A stretch of 64,000 bases of DNA from SSC3 sp963769585 (GTDB lineage: Bacteria; Actinomycetota; Actinomycetes; Propionibacteriales; Nocardioidaceae): the NCBI GenBank assembly GCA_963769585.1, contig CAVYMJ010000006.1, forward strand, positions 620,001 to 684,000, in the 5' to 3' direction. The position numbers and the translations under genes are program-made. Numbering within the stretch: position 1 is the first letter of the stretch; each line of letters opens with the position of its first letter. Positions 42,602 to 51,968 of this stretch are shown piece by piece. A model generated the notes under the pieces. It was not told where the DNA came from. It did not search any database and worked only from the letters and a program-made list of their open reading frames with translations.

Positions 42602-43483
42602 TCATGAAGGTGCCTCGGCATCGAGGACTTTGCGGAGGATGGCTGCGAATGCCTCAGGATTGCCCGCAACCCCAGGCGGCCCCTCCTCGTGGAAACCACC
42701 GTGACCGCCGGGAAAGATCACCGGCTGGGAGTGCAGTTGCTCGGCGACAGAGAGGGCTGCACGGTTGGCCAGCTCACCCTCGGAATCGGCGCCCGCGGCG
42801 ACGACGACCCGCGTCGGCGCGGCGGCGATGGCTTCGAAGTCGTGCTCGTAGGTCGGACACGAGATGAGGTTCTGGGCCAGAAGGGGGTTGTCCCGGGAGC
42901 CATCGTCCGCGCTGGGCAGCCCGAACATCGCGGGATCGGGGGCGGGTCGGTGTGCGACGTCGCTCGTGATCGGGCCCTTGTGGCTGACCAGCACGATGAA
43001 CTGAGCCATCGCCGGTCCGAAACCGCTGCGCTGGTAGGTGTCGCCCAGGGCCCGGAAGGCGTTCATTGCCTCGCTTCGGTCAGGAAGGCTCTGTACGGCG
43101 GGAGGCTCGTGCGCCACGAGCGTCCGGACCTGCTCCGGGTGGCGCGCGATCAGCGCCAGAGCGTTGACAGCGCCGCCGCTGCTGGCGAAGACGTCGACCG
43201 GCGCGACGCCGACTGCCGAGATCAGCCGGTGCAGGTCGTCCGCGTGCTCATCGGGGGTGGACTCCGGGGCCCCATCGGTACGCTTGCTGCGCTCAGCCCC
43301 GCGCGGGTCGTAGGCGACGACCGTGCGGTCGTCGAAATGACCGGCCAGCGCCGCGAAACCCGAGGCGCCCATGGGCGAACCGACCATGAGCAACGCAGGG
43401 TGGGCGCTCGCCTCGTTCCTGCGGATCTCGTAGTGGAGCACTGCTCCTGGCACCTCAAGGGTGTACGTCTCTGGTCCGGTCAT
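42602..43483 (-). CDS. Alpha/beta hydrolase
   Basis: 293 residues from the ATG at 43483 (GGAG upstream); an ATG at 43549 would add 22 low-complexity residues. HPALLMVGSPMGASGF and VVAYDPRGAERSKR are typical early motifs. The nucleophile elbow is FASSGGAVNAL. A C-terminal GGHGGFHEEGP region supplies the His. The lid is LPDRSEAMNAFRAL onward. Its substrate is unknown. Confidence 0.83.
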   Translation of the reverse strand: MTGPETYTLEVPGAVLHYEIRRNEASAHPALLMVGSPMGASGFAALAGHFDDRTVVAYDPRGAERSKRTDGAPESTPDEHADDLHRLISAVGVAPVDVFASSGGAVNALALIARHPEQVRTLVAHEPPAVQSLPDRSEAMNAFRALGDTYQRSGFGPAMAQFIVLVSHKGPITSDVAHRPAPDPAMFGLPSADDGSRDNPLLAQNLISCPTYEHDFEAIAAAPTRVVVAAGADSEGELANRAALSVAEQLHSQPVIFPGGHGGFHEEGPPGVAGNPEAFAAILRKVLDAEAPS

Positions 43484-43580
43484 CCGTTGCTCCGCTGGGT
43501 CTTGGTCTGGGCTCTGGTCAGTCTGACTTGCCGGACCGACAGAAGTCATCGGCTGGGCCGCGTAGACCCGGGGGCGGGCC

Positions 43581-44624
43581 TCAGCCGCTCGCGAGAAGCC
43601 TGAGCGTGCTCTCGCGGCCGGTGCTCCGCTCCGGGTCTGCCGAGGCGGGAGCTCCGGCGACGGGGTGGACCATCACCTCGTCCACCTCGAAACGATGAGC
43701 CAGCTCCTCCACCGCTGAGCGTCCGAACTCGGGGGTGCCGATCACCCACCGACGCTTCATCGCGTCGTAGAGGCCCTGATGCTGCTCGGGCAGCACGTAC
43801 GCCTCGGCATCCTCGACGCTGAGCTGCGGCCGCAGCTCCTGGCCGGTGCGCAGGGCCACCATCGCGAGCAGCTGGGGGCGCGCCAGTGCCTCGGCTTCCT
43901 CGAGCGTGGTGGCCACGCAGGCATTGACCGTCAGGAACGTGGTCGGTACGGCGGTGTGGTCACTCGGCTGGAAGTTGCGCCGGTACGACGAGAGCGCCTC
44001 CTCGGTCCCGCTCCCCGAGAAGTGGTGAGCGAAGACGTAGGGAAGGCCCATCTTCGCCGCGAGAGCCGCTGAGTAGTCCGACGAGCCAAGGAGCCACACC
44101 GGGGGACGCGAGGAAGCCGCAGGCGTTGCCCGGAGCCGGTAGGTCTGTCCGCCTACCTGGAGGCCGACCCCGGCCGGCTCCATCATCGCCAGCACGCTGT
44201 CGACGTACTCGCCGAAGCGCGAGACGGCCTCGTCGTCCACGCCGGCGGCGCCATGACGCAGTGCCCAGCTGGTGACAGGGTCGCTGCCCGGAGCTCGCCC
44301 GATACCGAGGTCGATGCGAGCGGGGAACGCGGCCTCGAGCAGCGCGAACTGCTCAGCGACCACCAGCGGCGCGTGGTTGGGCAGCATCACGCCTCCCGAG
44401 CCGACCCGCAACCGGGTGGTCGCGGAGGCGACCATCGAGATGATTACGGCGGGGTTGGTGGCCGCGACTGCCGGCATGTTGTGGTGCTCGGCCAGCCAGT
44501 AGCGGTGGTAGCCGGCCCCCTCCGCGGTCTTGGCCAGGGCGAGCGTGGCGCGCAGCGCCTCACCCGTGGTCTGGTCGGCGCGGACGGGAACGAGGTCGAG
44601 GACCGACAGACGTAGCGAGCTCAC
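43581..44624 (-). CDS. LLM class flavin-dependent oxidoreductase (MsnO8-like)
   Basis: 347 residues. LRLSVLDLVPVRADQTTGEA at the start, YHRYWLAEHHNMPAVAATNP and LRVGSGGVMLPNHAPLVVAE are hallmarks of bacterial-luciferase-like monooxygenases of the MsnO8 group. They use FMN or F420, and the protein has no membrane part. No reductase partner is adjacent. It lies 162 bp downstream of icmF on the same strand. Confidence 0.9.
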   Translation of the reverse strand: MSSLRLSVLDLVPVRADQTTGEALRATLALAKTAEGAGYHRYWLAEHHNMPAVAATNPAVIISMVASATTRLRVGSGGVMLPNHAPLVVAEQFALLEAAFPARIDLGIGRAPGSDPVTSWALRHGAAGVDDEAVSRFGEYVDSVLAMMEPAGVGLQVGGQTYRLRATPAASSRPPVWLLGSSDYSAALAAKMGLPYVFAHHFSGSGTEEALSSYRRNFQPSDHTAVPTTFLTVNACVATTLEEAEALARPQLLAMVALRTGQELRPQLSVEDAEAYVLPEQHQGLYDAMKRRWVIGTPEFGRSAVEELAHRFEVDEVMVHPVAGAPASADPERSTGRESTLRLLASG

Positions 44625-44786
44625 CTAGCGGCAACCTCGTGGGGCCGTCGACCATTCCCCGCTGGTCAGCCGCGCTCGCTAGTTCCTTGAGGCTGGTCAG
44701 ACCGGTCTGCCAGGTCTCCGCGGACCGCTCGACCTCCCCGGTGGCCCCTTGTCCGGTCATGCTGGCCGTAGCCAGGGCGGCGGCCG

Positions 44787-47700
44787 TCACACGTTCCGGC
44801 GGTACTGCCCTCCGACCTCGAAGAACGCCTCAGTGACCTGCTGCAACGAGCACACCCGCGCAGCGTCCATGAGTACGGCGAAGACGTTCTCCCCGGAGGT
44901 CGCCGCGTCCTTGAGACGCTGCAGCTGTACGGCGGCCTCCGAGCGATGCCCCTCCTGCCAGGCGCGGACCCGCGCGAGCTGCGAGGACTTCTCCTCCTCG
45001 GTGGCCCGGGCGAGCTCGACCTCCTTGGCCGCCTCGGTGTCGGCGGCCGGGTTGCGGAAGGTGTTCACGCCGATGATCGGCAGGGTGCCGTCGTGCTTGC
45101 GCTGCTCGTAGAGCATCGACTCGTCCTGGATCCGGCCTCGCTGGTAGCCCGTCTCCATCGCGCCCAGCACTCCGCCGCGCTCGCTGATGTGGTCGAACTC
45201 GGCAAGCACGGCCTGCTCCACCAGGTCGGTCAGCTCATCGATGACGAACGAGCCCTGGAGGGGGTTCTCGTTCATCGCCAGCCCCCACTCACGGTTGATG
45301 ATCAGCTGGATCGCCACGGCCCGGCGGACCGACTCAGAGGAGGGGGTGGTGACAGCCTCGTCGTAGGCGTTGGTGTGCAGCGAGTTGGCGTTGTCGTAGA
45401 TCGCGATGAGCGCCTGCAGCGTCGTACGGATGTCGTTGAAGTCCATCTCCTGCGCATGCAGGGAGCGGCCGGACGTCTGGACGTGGTACTTCAGCTTCTG
45501 TGAGCGCTCGTTCGCGCCGTACTTCTCGCGCAGGGCGACCGCCCAGATCCGGCGGGCGACCCGTCCCAGTACCGAGTACTCGGGGTCCATCCCGTTGGAG
45601 AAGAAGAACGACAGGTTGGGCGCGAAGTCGTCGATGTCCATGCCGCGTGCCAGGTACGACTCGACGTAGGTGAAGCCGTTGGCCAGCGTGAACGCGAGCT
45701 GGCTGATCGGGTTCGCTCCCGCCTCGGCGATGTGGTAGCCGGAGATGGAGACCGAGTAGAAGTTCCGCACCGCGTTGTCGATGAAGTACTGCTGGATGTC
45801 GCCCATCATCCGCAGCGAGAACTCCGTGGAGAACAGGCAGGTGTTCTGCCCCTGGTCCTCCTTGAGGATGTCGGCCTGCACAGTGCCACGGACGTTGGCC
45901 AGTGCGTAGGCCTTGATCTCGTCGAGCTCGGAGACACTGGGTTCGCGGCCCTCCTTCACCTTGAACGCGTCGACCTGTTGGTCGATGACGGTGTTGAGGA
46001 AGAACGCGAGCACCGTCGGCGCCGGCCCGTTGATCGTCATCGAGACCGAGGTCGACGGCGAGACCAGGTCGAAGCCGTCGTACAGCGCCTTCATGTCCTC
46101 CAGCGTGGCCACCGACACCCCGGACGTGCCGACCTTCCCGTAGACGTCGGGCCTGGTGTCGGGGTCACGGCCATAGAGCGTGACGGAGTCGAACGCGGTG
46201 GACAGCCGGGTGGCCTCGCCGTCGGCAGAGAGCAGTTTGAAGCGGCGGTTGGTACGGAAGGGGTCGCCCTCGCCGGCGAACATCCTGGCCGGGTCCTCGC
46301 CGTCCCGCTTGAAGGCGAAGACACCCGCGGTGAACGGGAAGTAGCCGGGCAGGTTCTCCCGGCGCCAGAAGCTCACCAGCTCACCGTGGTCGTGGTAGCG
46401 GGGGAGTGACACCCGCGGAACATGGGTTCCCGACAGCGACTCTCGGGTGAGCCGGGTACGGATCTCCCGGTCGCGGACCTTCACCACCTGCTCGTCGCCC
46501 TGGTACGACGCGACGACGTCCGGCCAGGCCTCGATCTGGTCTGCGACCTCCTGGGGGAGCTCGGTACGAGCCTGCTCCAGCAGCGCGACGACCCCGTCGG
46601 AGGCGAGCCCGGCATCCTCCAGCTCGCCCTCGACCGCGGTGAGCTGCTGCACCCGGCGCGCGGCCTCGACCAGCCTGTCGGTGGAGCTGTGGTAGTCCCG
46701 GACGGTCTCGGCGATCTCGGCCAGGTAGCGGACCCGAGTCGGTGGCACCACCTGGGCGCTCCCGCTGGAGTGCCGCACCGAGACCCGCGGCAGGGTCCCC
46801 TCGCCGAGGTCGAGGCCGTGCCCGGCCAGGGTGTCGCGCAGATACTGGAACAGGGCCGTGACGCCGTCGTCGTTGAACGTAGCCGCCGAGGTGCCGAAGA
46901 CCGGCATGTCCTCGGGCTTCTTGCCGAAAGCCTCCCGGTTGCGGACGAGCTGGCGGCCGACGTCGCGCATGGCGTCCTTGGCTCCACGGCGCTCGAACTT
47001 GTTGATGGCGACCGCGTCGGCGAAGTCGAGCATGTCGATCTTCTCCAGCTGGGAGGCTGCGCCGAACTCCGGAGTCATCACGTACAGCGAGGCGTCCACG
47101 AAGGGGACGATCGCGGCGTCGCCCTGCCCGATGCCGGGAGTCTCGACGATGACCAGGTCGAAGCCCGCGGCCTTGAGCACGTCGATGACCGAGGGCAGGC
47201 AGTCGGGGAGCTCACGGCTGCCGCGGGTGGCCAGGGACCTGAAGTAGACCCTGTCGCCGTCCAGGGAGTTCATCCGGATGCGGTCCCCGAGCAGGGCGCC
47301 GCCACCGCGCCTTCGGGTCGGGTCGACCGCCAGCACAGCGATGCGCAGCTTGTCCTCCTGGTCGACGCGGAAGCGCCGGACCAGCTCGTCGGTGAGGGAC
47401 GACTTGCCCGAGCCACCGGTACCGGTGATCCCCAGCACCGGCGTACGGCGTCCTGCGGCTGCGTCGCCCAGGCCCGGAAGCTGGTGGCCGCCTTGTACGC
47501 CGGTGATCGCGCGGGCGACTGCCAATCGGTCGCCGGAGAGGACCGAGTCGAGGCTGGCCCGGGAGGTGGACCAGAGGTCCTGGTCGCACTGCTCGATGAT
47601 CTGGTTGACCATTCCGGCCAGCCCCAGTCGCTGACCGTCCTCGGGGGAGAAGATGTGCACCCCGCTGGTGCGCAGCCGGGCGATCTCCGCAGGCACGATG

Positions 47701-48005
47701 ACACCGCCGCCGCCGCCGAAGACCTTCACGTGGTCCGCACCCTGTTGCTTGAGCGACTCCACGAGGTACTCGAAGTACTCGACATGGCCGCCCTGGTACG
47801 ACGAGACCGCGACGCCCTGGACGTCCTCCTCCAGGGCCGCGTCCACCACCTCCTGGACCGACCTGTTGTGTCCGAGGTGGATCACCTCGGCACCCTGCGC
47901 CTGAAGGATGCGCCGCATGATGTTGATCGAGGCGTCGTGGCCGTCGAAGAGAGCAGAAGCGGTCACGAACCGGACAGGGTGCTCGGGCTTGTGCAGGTCG
48001 GTCAC
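44787..48005 (-). CDS. icmF: Fused isobutyryl-CoA mutase
   Basis: 1072 residues from the GTG at 48005, preceded by GAGG; a TTG at 48035 would extend into the operator repeats. Domain order: B12-binding domain with FDGHDASINIM (His23), MeaB-like G-protein chaperone with GITGTGGSGKSS near residue 195 and VETPGIGQGD, then the TIM-barrel mutase domain (YGRDPDTRPDVYGKVGTSGV to the C-terminus). It isomerises isobutyryl-CoA and n-butyryl-CoA and, in related enzymes, isovaleryl-CoA. It runs alone, with no epimerase gene nearby. Confidence 0.95.
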   Translation of the reverse strand: MTDLHKPEHPVRFVTASALFDGHDASINIMRRILQAQGAEVIHLGHNRSVQEVVDAALEEDVQGVAVSSYQGGHVEYFEYLVESLKQQGADHVKVFGGGGGVIVPAEIARLRTSGVHIFSPEDGQRLGLAGMVNQIIEQCDQDLWSTSRASLDSVLSGDRLAVARAITGVQGGHQLPGLGDAAAGRRTPVLGITGTGGSGKSSLTDELVRRFRVDQEDKLRIAVLAVDPTRRRGGGALLGDRIRMNSLDGDRVYFRSLATRGSRELPDCLPSVIDVLKAAGFDLVIVETPGIGQGDAAIVPFVDASLYVMTPEFGAASQLEKIDMLDFADAVAINKFERRGAKDAMRDVGRQLVRNREAFGKKPEDMPVFGTSAATFNDDGVTALFQYLRDTLAGHGLDLGEGTLPRVSVRHSSGSAQVVPPTRVRYLAEIAETVRDYHSSTDRLVEAARRVQQLTAVEGELEDAGLASDGVVALLEQARTELPQEVADQIEAWPDVVASYQGDEQVVKVRDREIRTRLTRESLSGTHVPRVSLPRYHDHGELVSFWRRENLPGYFPFTAGVFAFKRDGEDPARMFAGEGDPFRTNRRFKLLSADGEATRLSTAFDSVTLYGRDPDTRPDVYGKVGTSGVSVATLEDMKALYDGFDLVSPSTSVSMTINGPAPTVLAFFLNTVIDQQVDAFKVKEGREPSVSELDEIKAYALANVRGTVQADILKEDQGQNTCLFSTEFSLRMMGDIQQYFIDNAVRNFYSVSISGYHIAEAGANPISQLAFTLANGFTYVESYLARGMDIDDFAPNLSFFFSNGMDPEYSVLGRVARRIWAVALREKYGANERSQKLKYHVQTSGRSLHAQEMDFNDIRTTLQALIAIYDNANSLHTNAYDEAVTTPSSESVRRAVAIQLIINREWGLAMNENPLQGSFVIDELTDLVEQAVLAEFDHISERGGVLGAMETGYQRGRIQDESMLYEQRKHDGTLPIIGVNTFRNPAADTEAAKEVELARATEEEKSSQLARVRAWQEGHRSEAAVQLQRLKDAATSGENVFAVLMDAARVCSLQQVTEAFFEVGGQYRRNV

Positions 48006-48019
48006 GGTCAGCCTCGCAA

Positions 48020-48061
48020 ATAGTAGGACGTCCAACTACTTTATAGTAGGACGTCAAAGTA
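48020..48061. promoter_or_regulatory. Duplicated operator-like repeats upstream of icmF
   Basis: ATAGTAGGACGTC occurs at 48020-48032 and again at 48043-48055, 23 bp apart (about two helical turns). The first copy extends into the near-palindrome TAGTAGGAC-GTCCAACTA (48021-48038, one mismatched pair). The second copy is less symmetric. AT-rich TATAAA lies between them. The arrangement suits cooperative binding of two dimers at the icmF promoter. Confidence 0.6.
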
Positions 48062-48177
48062 CTTCGCGACAAGTGGCGGCTTCGAGCCTGGCCCAAACCG
48101 GACCGCGGCCGGCCATGTGAGGATTCGGCAATGACCGACCTCGCGCCAGTGCTTGCCGGGGCACCCGCCAGGGCCGC

Positions 48178-48996
48178 GTGCCTGGGGCGCTGAGTACCGT
48201 GCACCGGATCGCGCTGCTTGCCGTGCCGCTGGTGGCGATGGCTGTGACGAGCACCGGCCTGCTGATCCACGGGCTCCAGGAGCCGACGGGCTCGCTGCCA
48301 CCGCCGTACGTCGTGGCGGACCCGCTGGCTCCGCTGCACGGGATGACGGTCGGGATCGACCCCGGGCACAACGGACGGAACGCCACCGCGCCGGGCGTCA
48401 TCGGACGCCAGGTCTGGGACGGGCGCCGGTTCAAGCCGTGCAACACCACGGGGACGCAGACCGCGGGCGGGTACCGCGAGTCCGCCTTCACCTTCGCGGT
48501 CGCCACCCGGCTCCGGCGGATCCTGCGCGCCGCCGGAGCCCGTGTGGTGATGACGCGTACCGACGACCGGGGTGTCGGGCCCTGCGTCGACCGTCGGGCC
48601 CGCATCCTCAACCGGGCTCGCGTGCAGGTCGCCATCGACCTGCATGCCGACGGCGGGCCGCAGCAGGGGCGCGGCTTCGCCGTCCTCCAGCCGGTGCGCT
48701 CCGGCATCAACGACGAGGTGGTTCGCGAGTCGCGACGGTACGCCGAGATCCTGCGCAGGACGTTCAGGTCGACGGGCATGCCGCAGAGCGACTACCTCGG
48801 TCGAGCCGGGCTGGTCGACCGGGACGATCTCGCCGGGCTCAACCTGACCACTGTCCCGCAGGTCATCCTCGAGTGCGGCAACATGCGCAACTCGACCGAC
48901 GCCCGGATGCTCGGGTCGAAGCGCTTCCAGCGTCGGGCCGCGGAAGCGATCGCGCTGGCCATGGCCAGGTTCCTCGCCACCCGCACCGACCGCTGA
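48178..48996 (+). CDS. N-acetylmuramoyl-L-alanine amidase (Amidase_3)
   Basis: 272 residues; GTG starts at 48178 or 48199. A hydrophobic N-terminal segment (~9-32) acts as signal or anchor. The zinc site is formed by VGIDPGHNGRN (His), YRESAF (Glu), IDLHADGG (His), with catalytic Glu in VILECGNMRN. It cleaves the amide between MurNAc and L-Ala outside the membrane during cell separation or wall turnover. Divergent from icmF. Confidence 0.92.
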   Translation: MPGALSTVHRIALLAVPLVAMAVTSTGLLIHGLQEPTGSLPPPYVVADPLAPLHGMTVGIDPGHNGRNATAPGVIGRQVWDGRRFKPCNTTGTQTAGGYRESAFTFAVATRLRRILRAAGARVVMTRTDDRGVGPCVDRRARILNRARVQVAIDLHADGGPQQGRGFAVLQPVRSGINDEVVRESRRYAEILRRTFRSTGMPQSDYLGRAGLVDRDDLAGLNLTTVPQVILECGNMRNSTDARMLGSKRFQRRAAEAIALAMARFLATRTDR

Positions 48997-49034
48997 CATG
49001 ATGGCGCCATCCAGCCGCAACCAAGGAGGCTCCC

Positions 49035-49457
49035 GTGGTCGTCGACAACACCATCGACCTTCTGACGAAAGCGCAGCGGGCCTCGGTCGGCCTGGCTGCC
49101 GACACCTTCGCGGCACTGGTCACCGCGACCAAGACCGGGCTGAGCCATCCCGACGAGCTGGTCGAGCAGATGGCGGGGTTCATCAGCGCCACTGGCGACA
49201 TGATGGGCATGGCAGCTCAGCCGTTGCAGAACTTCATCGTCCGGCAGCAGGAGCTCGCTGAGGCGATGGCCACGCTCGCAGAGCTGCACAGCCAGCTGGC
49301 GGAGGTCGTCGCCACCGTGGCTCGTCACCACAAGGGGGTGGTCGATGCCCTGGAGTCCCTGAGCAACCCTCTGCTCGGCTTCGCTGTCAAGACCGGAGAC
49401 GTGCCGTCTCCAGCTCCCGTGGGGAAGCCGAGGAAGTCGGCGACGAAGCGGACCTAG
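49035..49457 (+). CDS. Helical hypothetical protein (phasin-like shape)
   Basis: 140 residues, GTG start with AAGGAGG upstream. Nearly all helix, with LAEAMATLAELHSQLAEVVA forming a likely coiled coil and a basic proline-rich tail (VGKPRKSATKRT). No membrane span, no cysteine. The composition is reminiscent of phasins or other granule-associated proteins, but I do not recognise the family. It is 39 bp after the amidase. Confidence 0.6.
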   Translation: MVVDNTIDLLTKAQRASVGLAADTFAALVTATKTGLSHPDELVEQMAGFISATGDMMGMAAQPLQNFIVRQQELAEAMATLAELHSQLAEVVATVARHHKGVVDALESLSNPLLGFAVKTGDVPSPAPVGKPRKSATKRT

Positions 49458-49472
49458 CAGACGTTCGAGGGC

Positions 49473-50600
49473 TCAGGTCCTCCGACGCCGGACAGACTCG
49501 GGGCTGACCTCCTCCATCGTCTCCTCGATGACCTCCCGCAGATCGGCGACAGTCTTGCCGATCCGGCCTTCCGGCTCCACCTCGTCGCGGGGCCGCCTGA
49601 GCCGGAAGGGCTCCAGGCGCTCGTACCCCTTCACCGAAGTACGGCGCATCCGGCGCAGGTCGAACTCCTCGGAGTCCTTGAGCGCGTCCCTCATCCCGCG
49701 GTCGACCAGCACTCGTCCAGGTCTGGCGACGGTGGTGAGCCGCGAGGCCAGGTTCACCACAGAGCCGAAGACGTCGCCGAGCCGGGAGAGGACGGGACCG
49801 TAGGCCAACCCCGCTCGAACCTGGGGGAAAAGCTCGTCCTGGGCGTGTTGTTCGACCAGGCCGAGCGCGATACGAGCCGCGTCGCCGGGCTCGTCGGCGA
49901 CGAAGAGGACCTCGTCCCCGATCGTCTTGATGATCCGTCCGCCGAACTCGGTGCAGATGTTGTTGGAAACGCTTTCGAAGTGTTCGACCAGCTCTTCGAG
50001 CTCGGGCTCGGAGAGCCGTCGGCTCTGGCTGGTGTAGCCGACGATGTCAGCGAACCCGACGGCCAGCACGGTGCCTTCCTCGCCCACGGGGTGCAGGAGC
50101 ATCCGGCTCGCCGAGGCGACCAGCGCGCGGCGCCAGACGTAGGACTGCAGCTCCTCAAGCTTGGGGATCAGGTCCTCGGCGACGAGGCGCACCGCTTCGG
50201 GATCGAGGCCGGTGGAGTCAGCGAAGATCTCGGCCAGCAGCCGGGACTGCCACTCGGCGAGCCTTGCGAAGGAGCGCCCGAGCGTCCTGGCGAGCACTGT
50301 CTCGCGTTCCGCGTCGATGACCCCGAGCTGGGTGAGCTCCGTGGCCAGCTGGAGCGCGCGCACCTCGGCCGGCCCGAAGACGACGGCGTCGTCGGCCGCG
50401 CGGGTGAACCCGAGGGCGCGCCACAGTGCCTCGGATCGTTCGGGTGTCACGCCGGCGCTCGCTGCCACCTGCAGCCGGGTGAGACTGCGGGGCCCGCCGA
50501 GCAGGGTTCGTTCGAGTACGTCGAGCACGGGGTCGACGGGATCCTGGGTCGACTCGCGGGCCGGGGTCGAGTCGGGGGCCGGGTCGGACCCCTCCTTCAC
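49473..50600 (-). CDS. Class III adenylate cyclase
   Basis: 375 residues. Residues 1-~165 are a helical regulatory domain resembling the N-terminus of mycobacterial Rv1264-type cyclases. The catalytic domain follows: metal Asp185 in GFADIVGYT, Asp229 in IIKTIGDEVLF with the adenine-selecting Lys225, and GDVFGSVVNLASRL with transition-state Asn and Arg. All catalytic positions are present, so cAMP formation is expected. It starts 15 bp after the stop of the cyclic-nucleotide-binding gene, forming an operon. Confidence 0.92.
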   Translation of the reverse strand: MKEGSDPAPDSTPARESTQDPVDPVLDVLERTLLGGPRSLTRLQVAASAGVTPERSEALWRALGFTRAADDAVVFGPAEVRALQLATELTQLGVIDAERETVLARTLGRSFARLAEWQSRLLAEIFADSTGLDPEAVRLVAEDLIPKLEELQSYVWRRALVASASRMLLHPVGEEGTVLAVGFADIVGYTSQSRRLSEPELEELVEHFESVSNNICTEFGGRIIKTIGDEVLFVADEPGDAARIALGLVEQHAQDELFPQVRAGLAYGPVLSRLGDVFGSVVNLASRLTTVARPGRVLVDRGMRDALKDSEEFDLRRMRRTSVKGYERLEPFRLRRPRDEVEPEGRIGKTVADLREVIEETMEEVSPESVRRRRT

Positions 50601-50615
50601 GGGTGCGACCTGCGT

Positions 50616-51023
50616 CTACTTGTCGCGGAGGCGCTCGGCGGTGAGGCCTTCCAGGGCCTCGCGGAAGTCAGGGATCTCGTCCTCGAGCTTCTCCAGTGCC
50701 TCGGCGGTGAAGTGCAGAACCTCCAAGGGCGTGACCGACACGACCGTCGCCGTCCGCAGTTTGTGCGCCACCAGGGCGACCTCGCCGATCATGGCTCCTG
50801 GTCCCAGCCTGGCGATCTCGTTGGCACCCTGGCGCACCGAAACCTCACCCTCGAGGATCAGGTACGCCTTGTCCGCAGCGGTGTTCTGCATCATCAGCGA
50901 CCAGTCCTGAGGCACCGTGAGGTGAGTGCCGTGCTGGACGATCTTCTTGATCTGGTCGCCGTTCAGGTGGGCGAACTTGGTCATCTTCTCGATGCGTTCC
51001 TGCTCTTGCTTCTTGTTCCTCAT
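50616..51023 (-). CDS. Stand-alone cyclic nucleotide-binding protein
   Basis: 135 residues from the ATG at 51023, with GGAAGGAG upstream. A single CRP-type domain: KAYLILEGEVSV, then the phosphate-binding cassette IGEVALVAHKLRTATVV with the conserved Glu and Arg. There is no HTH, transporter or enzyme domain, and the N-terminus is a charged helix (RNKKQEQERIEKM). It is co-transcribed with the cyclase and probably reads its product. Confidence 0.87.
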   Translation of the reverse strand: MRNKKQEQERIEKMTKFAHLNGDQIKKIVQHGTHLTVPQDWSLMMQNTAADKAYLILEGEVSVRQGANEIARLGPGAMIGEVALVAHKLRTATVVSVTPLEVLHFTAEALEKLEDEIPDFREALEGLTAERLRDK

Positions 51024-51144
51024 CGAGTCGCTCCTTCCATGGGCCAGGCCCGTCGTCCTCCGCGCTGATCCTGTCGTGGGACACGCAGCATGTCCAGCGA
51101 TTGGGAAAACCGTCCCACACCGGGCAGGGGCAGCGAGGAAGGAT

Positions 51145-51408
51145 TCAGCCCAGGAAGATGAAGTACACGCCCGCCAGCCCGGGGACAAACCCCAGCAGCA
51201 GCAACGGGCTGAGCAGGCGGGCTTGGTGGAGCGCCAGGGCGGCCAGCATCGCCACCAGGCCGAACGCAGTGGCGATCATCAGCATCGCGACTTGTTTGCC
51301 GGTCCCGTCGAGGTAGGCGGCGGCGAAGACGAGCCCGCCGGACAGGTGCATGATCGTGGTCGCGACCAGGGTGGAGAGCACCCACTTCTGGACGGTGCCC
51401 AGACTCAT
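51145..51408 (-). CDS. Small three-span membrane protein
   Basis: 87 residues from the ATG at 51408, with GGGAGCAG upstream. Three hydrophobic spans (~8-28, ~36-56, ~62-85) are separated by short loops. TIMHLSGGLVFAAAYLDGTG is the longest loop-adjacent segment. I do not recognise the family. It sits between the cytidylyltransferase and the cyclic-nucleotide-binding gene, all on one strand. Confidence 0.6.
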   Translation of the reverse strand: MSLGTVQKWVLSTLVATTIMHLSGGLVFAAAYLDGTGKQVAMLMIATAFGLVAMLAALALHQARLLSPLLLLGFVPGLAGVYFIFLG

Positions 51409-51488
51409 CGACTGCTCCCTCACCCGGCGGGGCTGGCCGGGGGTCATCAGGTGCTTGGCGACCCGTGGCTGACGAGGGGCAGGAAAGC

Positions 51489-51881
51489 TCACGATCCGCT
51501 GATCTTCTCGATGATCGCCGTGGTGGAGATGGCCGGCGTGCGGGTGAGGTAGTGCACCTTGCAGATGTCGCCGAACTCGTCGAACTTGCCGGCCCAGTCG
51601 TCCCCCATAACGAGTACGTCGGCGGCGTAGGCGAGGATGTACTCCCGCTTGAGCTCGAGGCTCTCCTCCACGAAGACCTCGCTGACCGGTTTGAGTGCCG
51701 AGACGATCTCCAGCCGCTCCGCCTGGGAGAAGACCGGCAGGCGGCCCTTCTTGCGCAGGTTGAGCGCGTCTGCGGAGACTCCGACCACCAGCCGGTCACC
51801 CAACGCGGCAGCACGTTCGATCACGCGCAGGTGCCCAACGTGGAAGACGTCGAACGTGCCGAAGGTGATGACCGTGCCCAT
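51489..51881 (-). CDS. Glycerol-3-phosphate cytidylyltransferase-like protein
   Basis: 130 residues from the ATG at 51881. The nucleotidyltransferase HxGH motif is in FGTFDVFHVGHLRVIERA and the second motif is RTPAISTTAIIEKI. Length and motifs fit TagD/GCT, which makes CDP-glycerol for wall polymers, but ethanolamine- or other phospho-alcohol transferases share them. MGDDWAGKFDEFGDICKV is the family's third block. No wall-polymer cluster is adjacent. Confidence 0.85.
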   Translation of the reverse strand: MGTVITFGTFDVFHVGHLRVIERAAALGDRLVVGVSADALNLRKKGRLPVFSQAERLEIVSALKPVSEVFVEESLELKREYILAYAADVLVMGDDWAGKFDEFGDICKVHYLTRTPAISTTAIIEKISGS

Positions 51882-51968
51882 GGGGGTCGATTCTTCCATG
51901 GCAAGCGCCGGCCACCACCCGGCGCCGGCCTGCACTGTGACCGGGAACGCATGGCTCGCCGGCACAAC

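Noticed and set aside
44640..44760. Possible small gene between icmF and the LLM oxidoreductase on the minus strand
   Set aside because: A frame of about 60 codons exists from an ATG near 44760 but has no ribosome site, overlaps the LLM start and shows no recognisable domain.
48006..48035. Upstream TTG start for icmF at 48035
   Set aside because: It would place the first codons in the operator repeats. The GTG at 48005 has GAGG upstream and gives the expected N-terminus.
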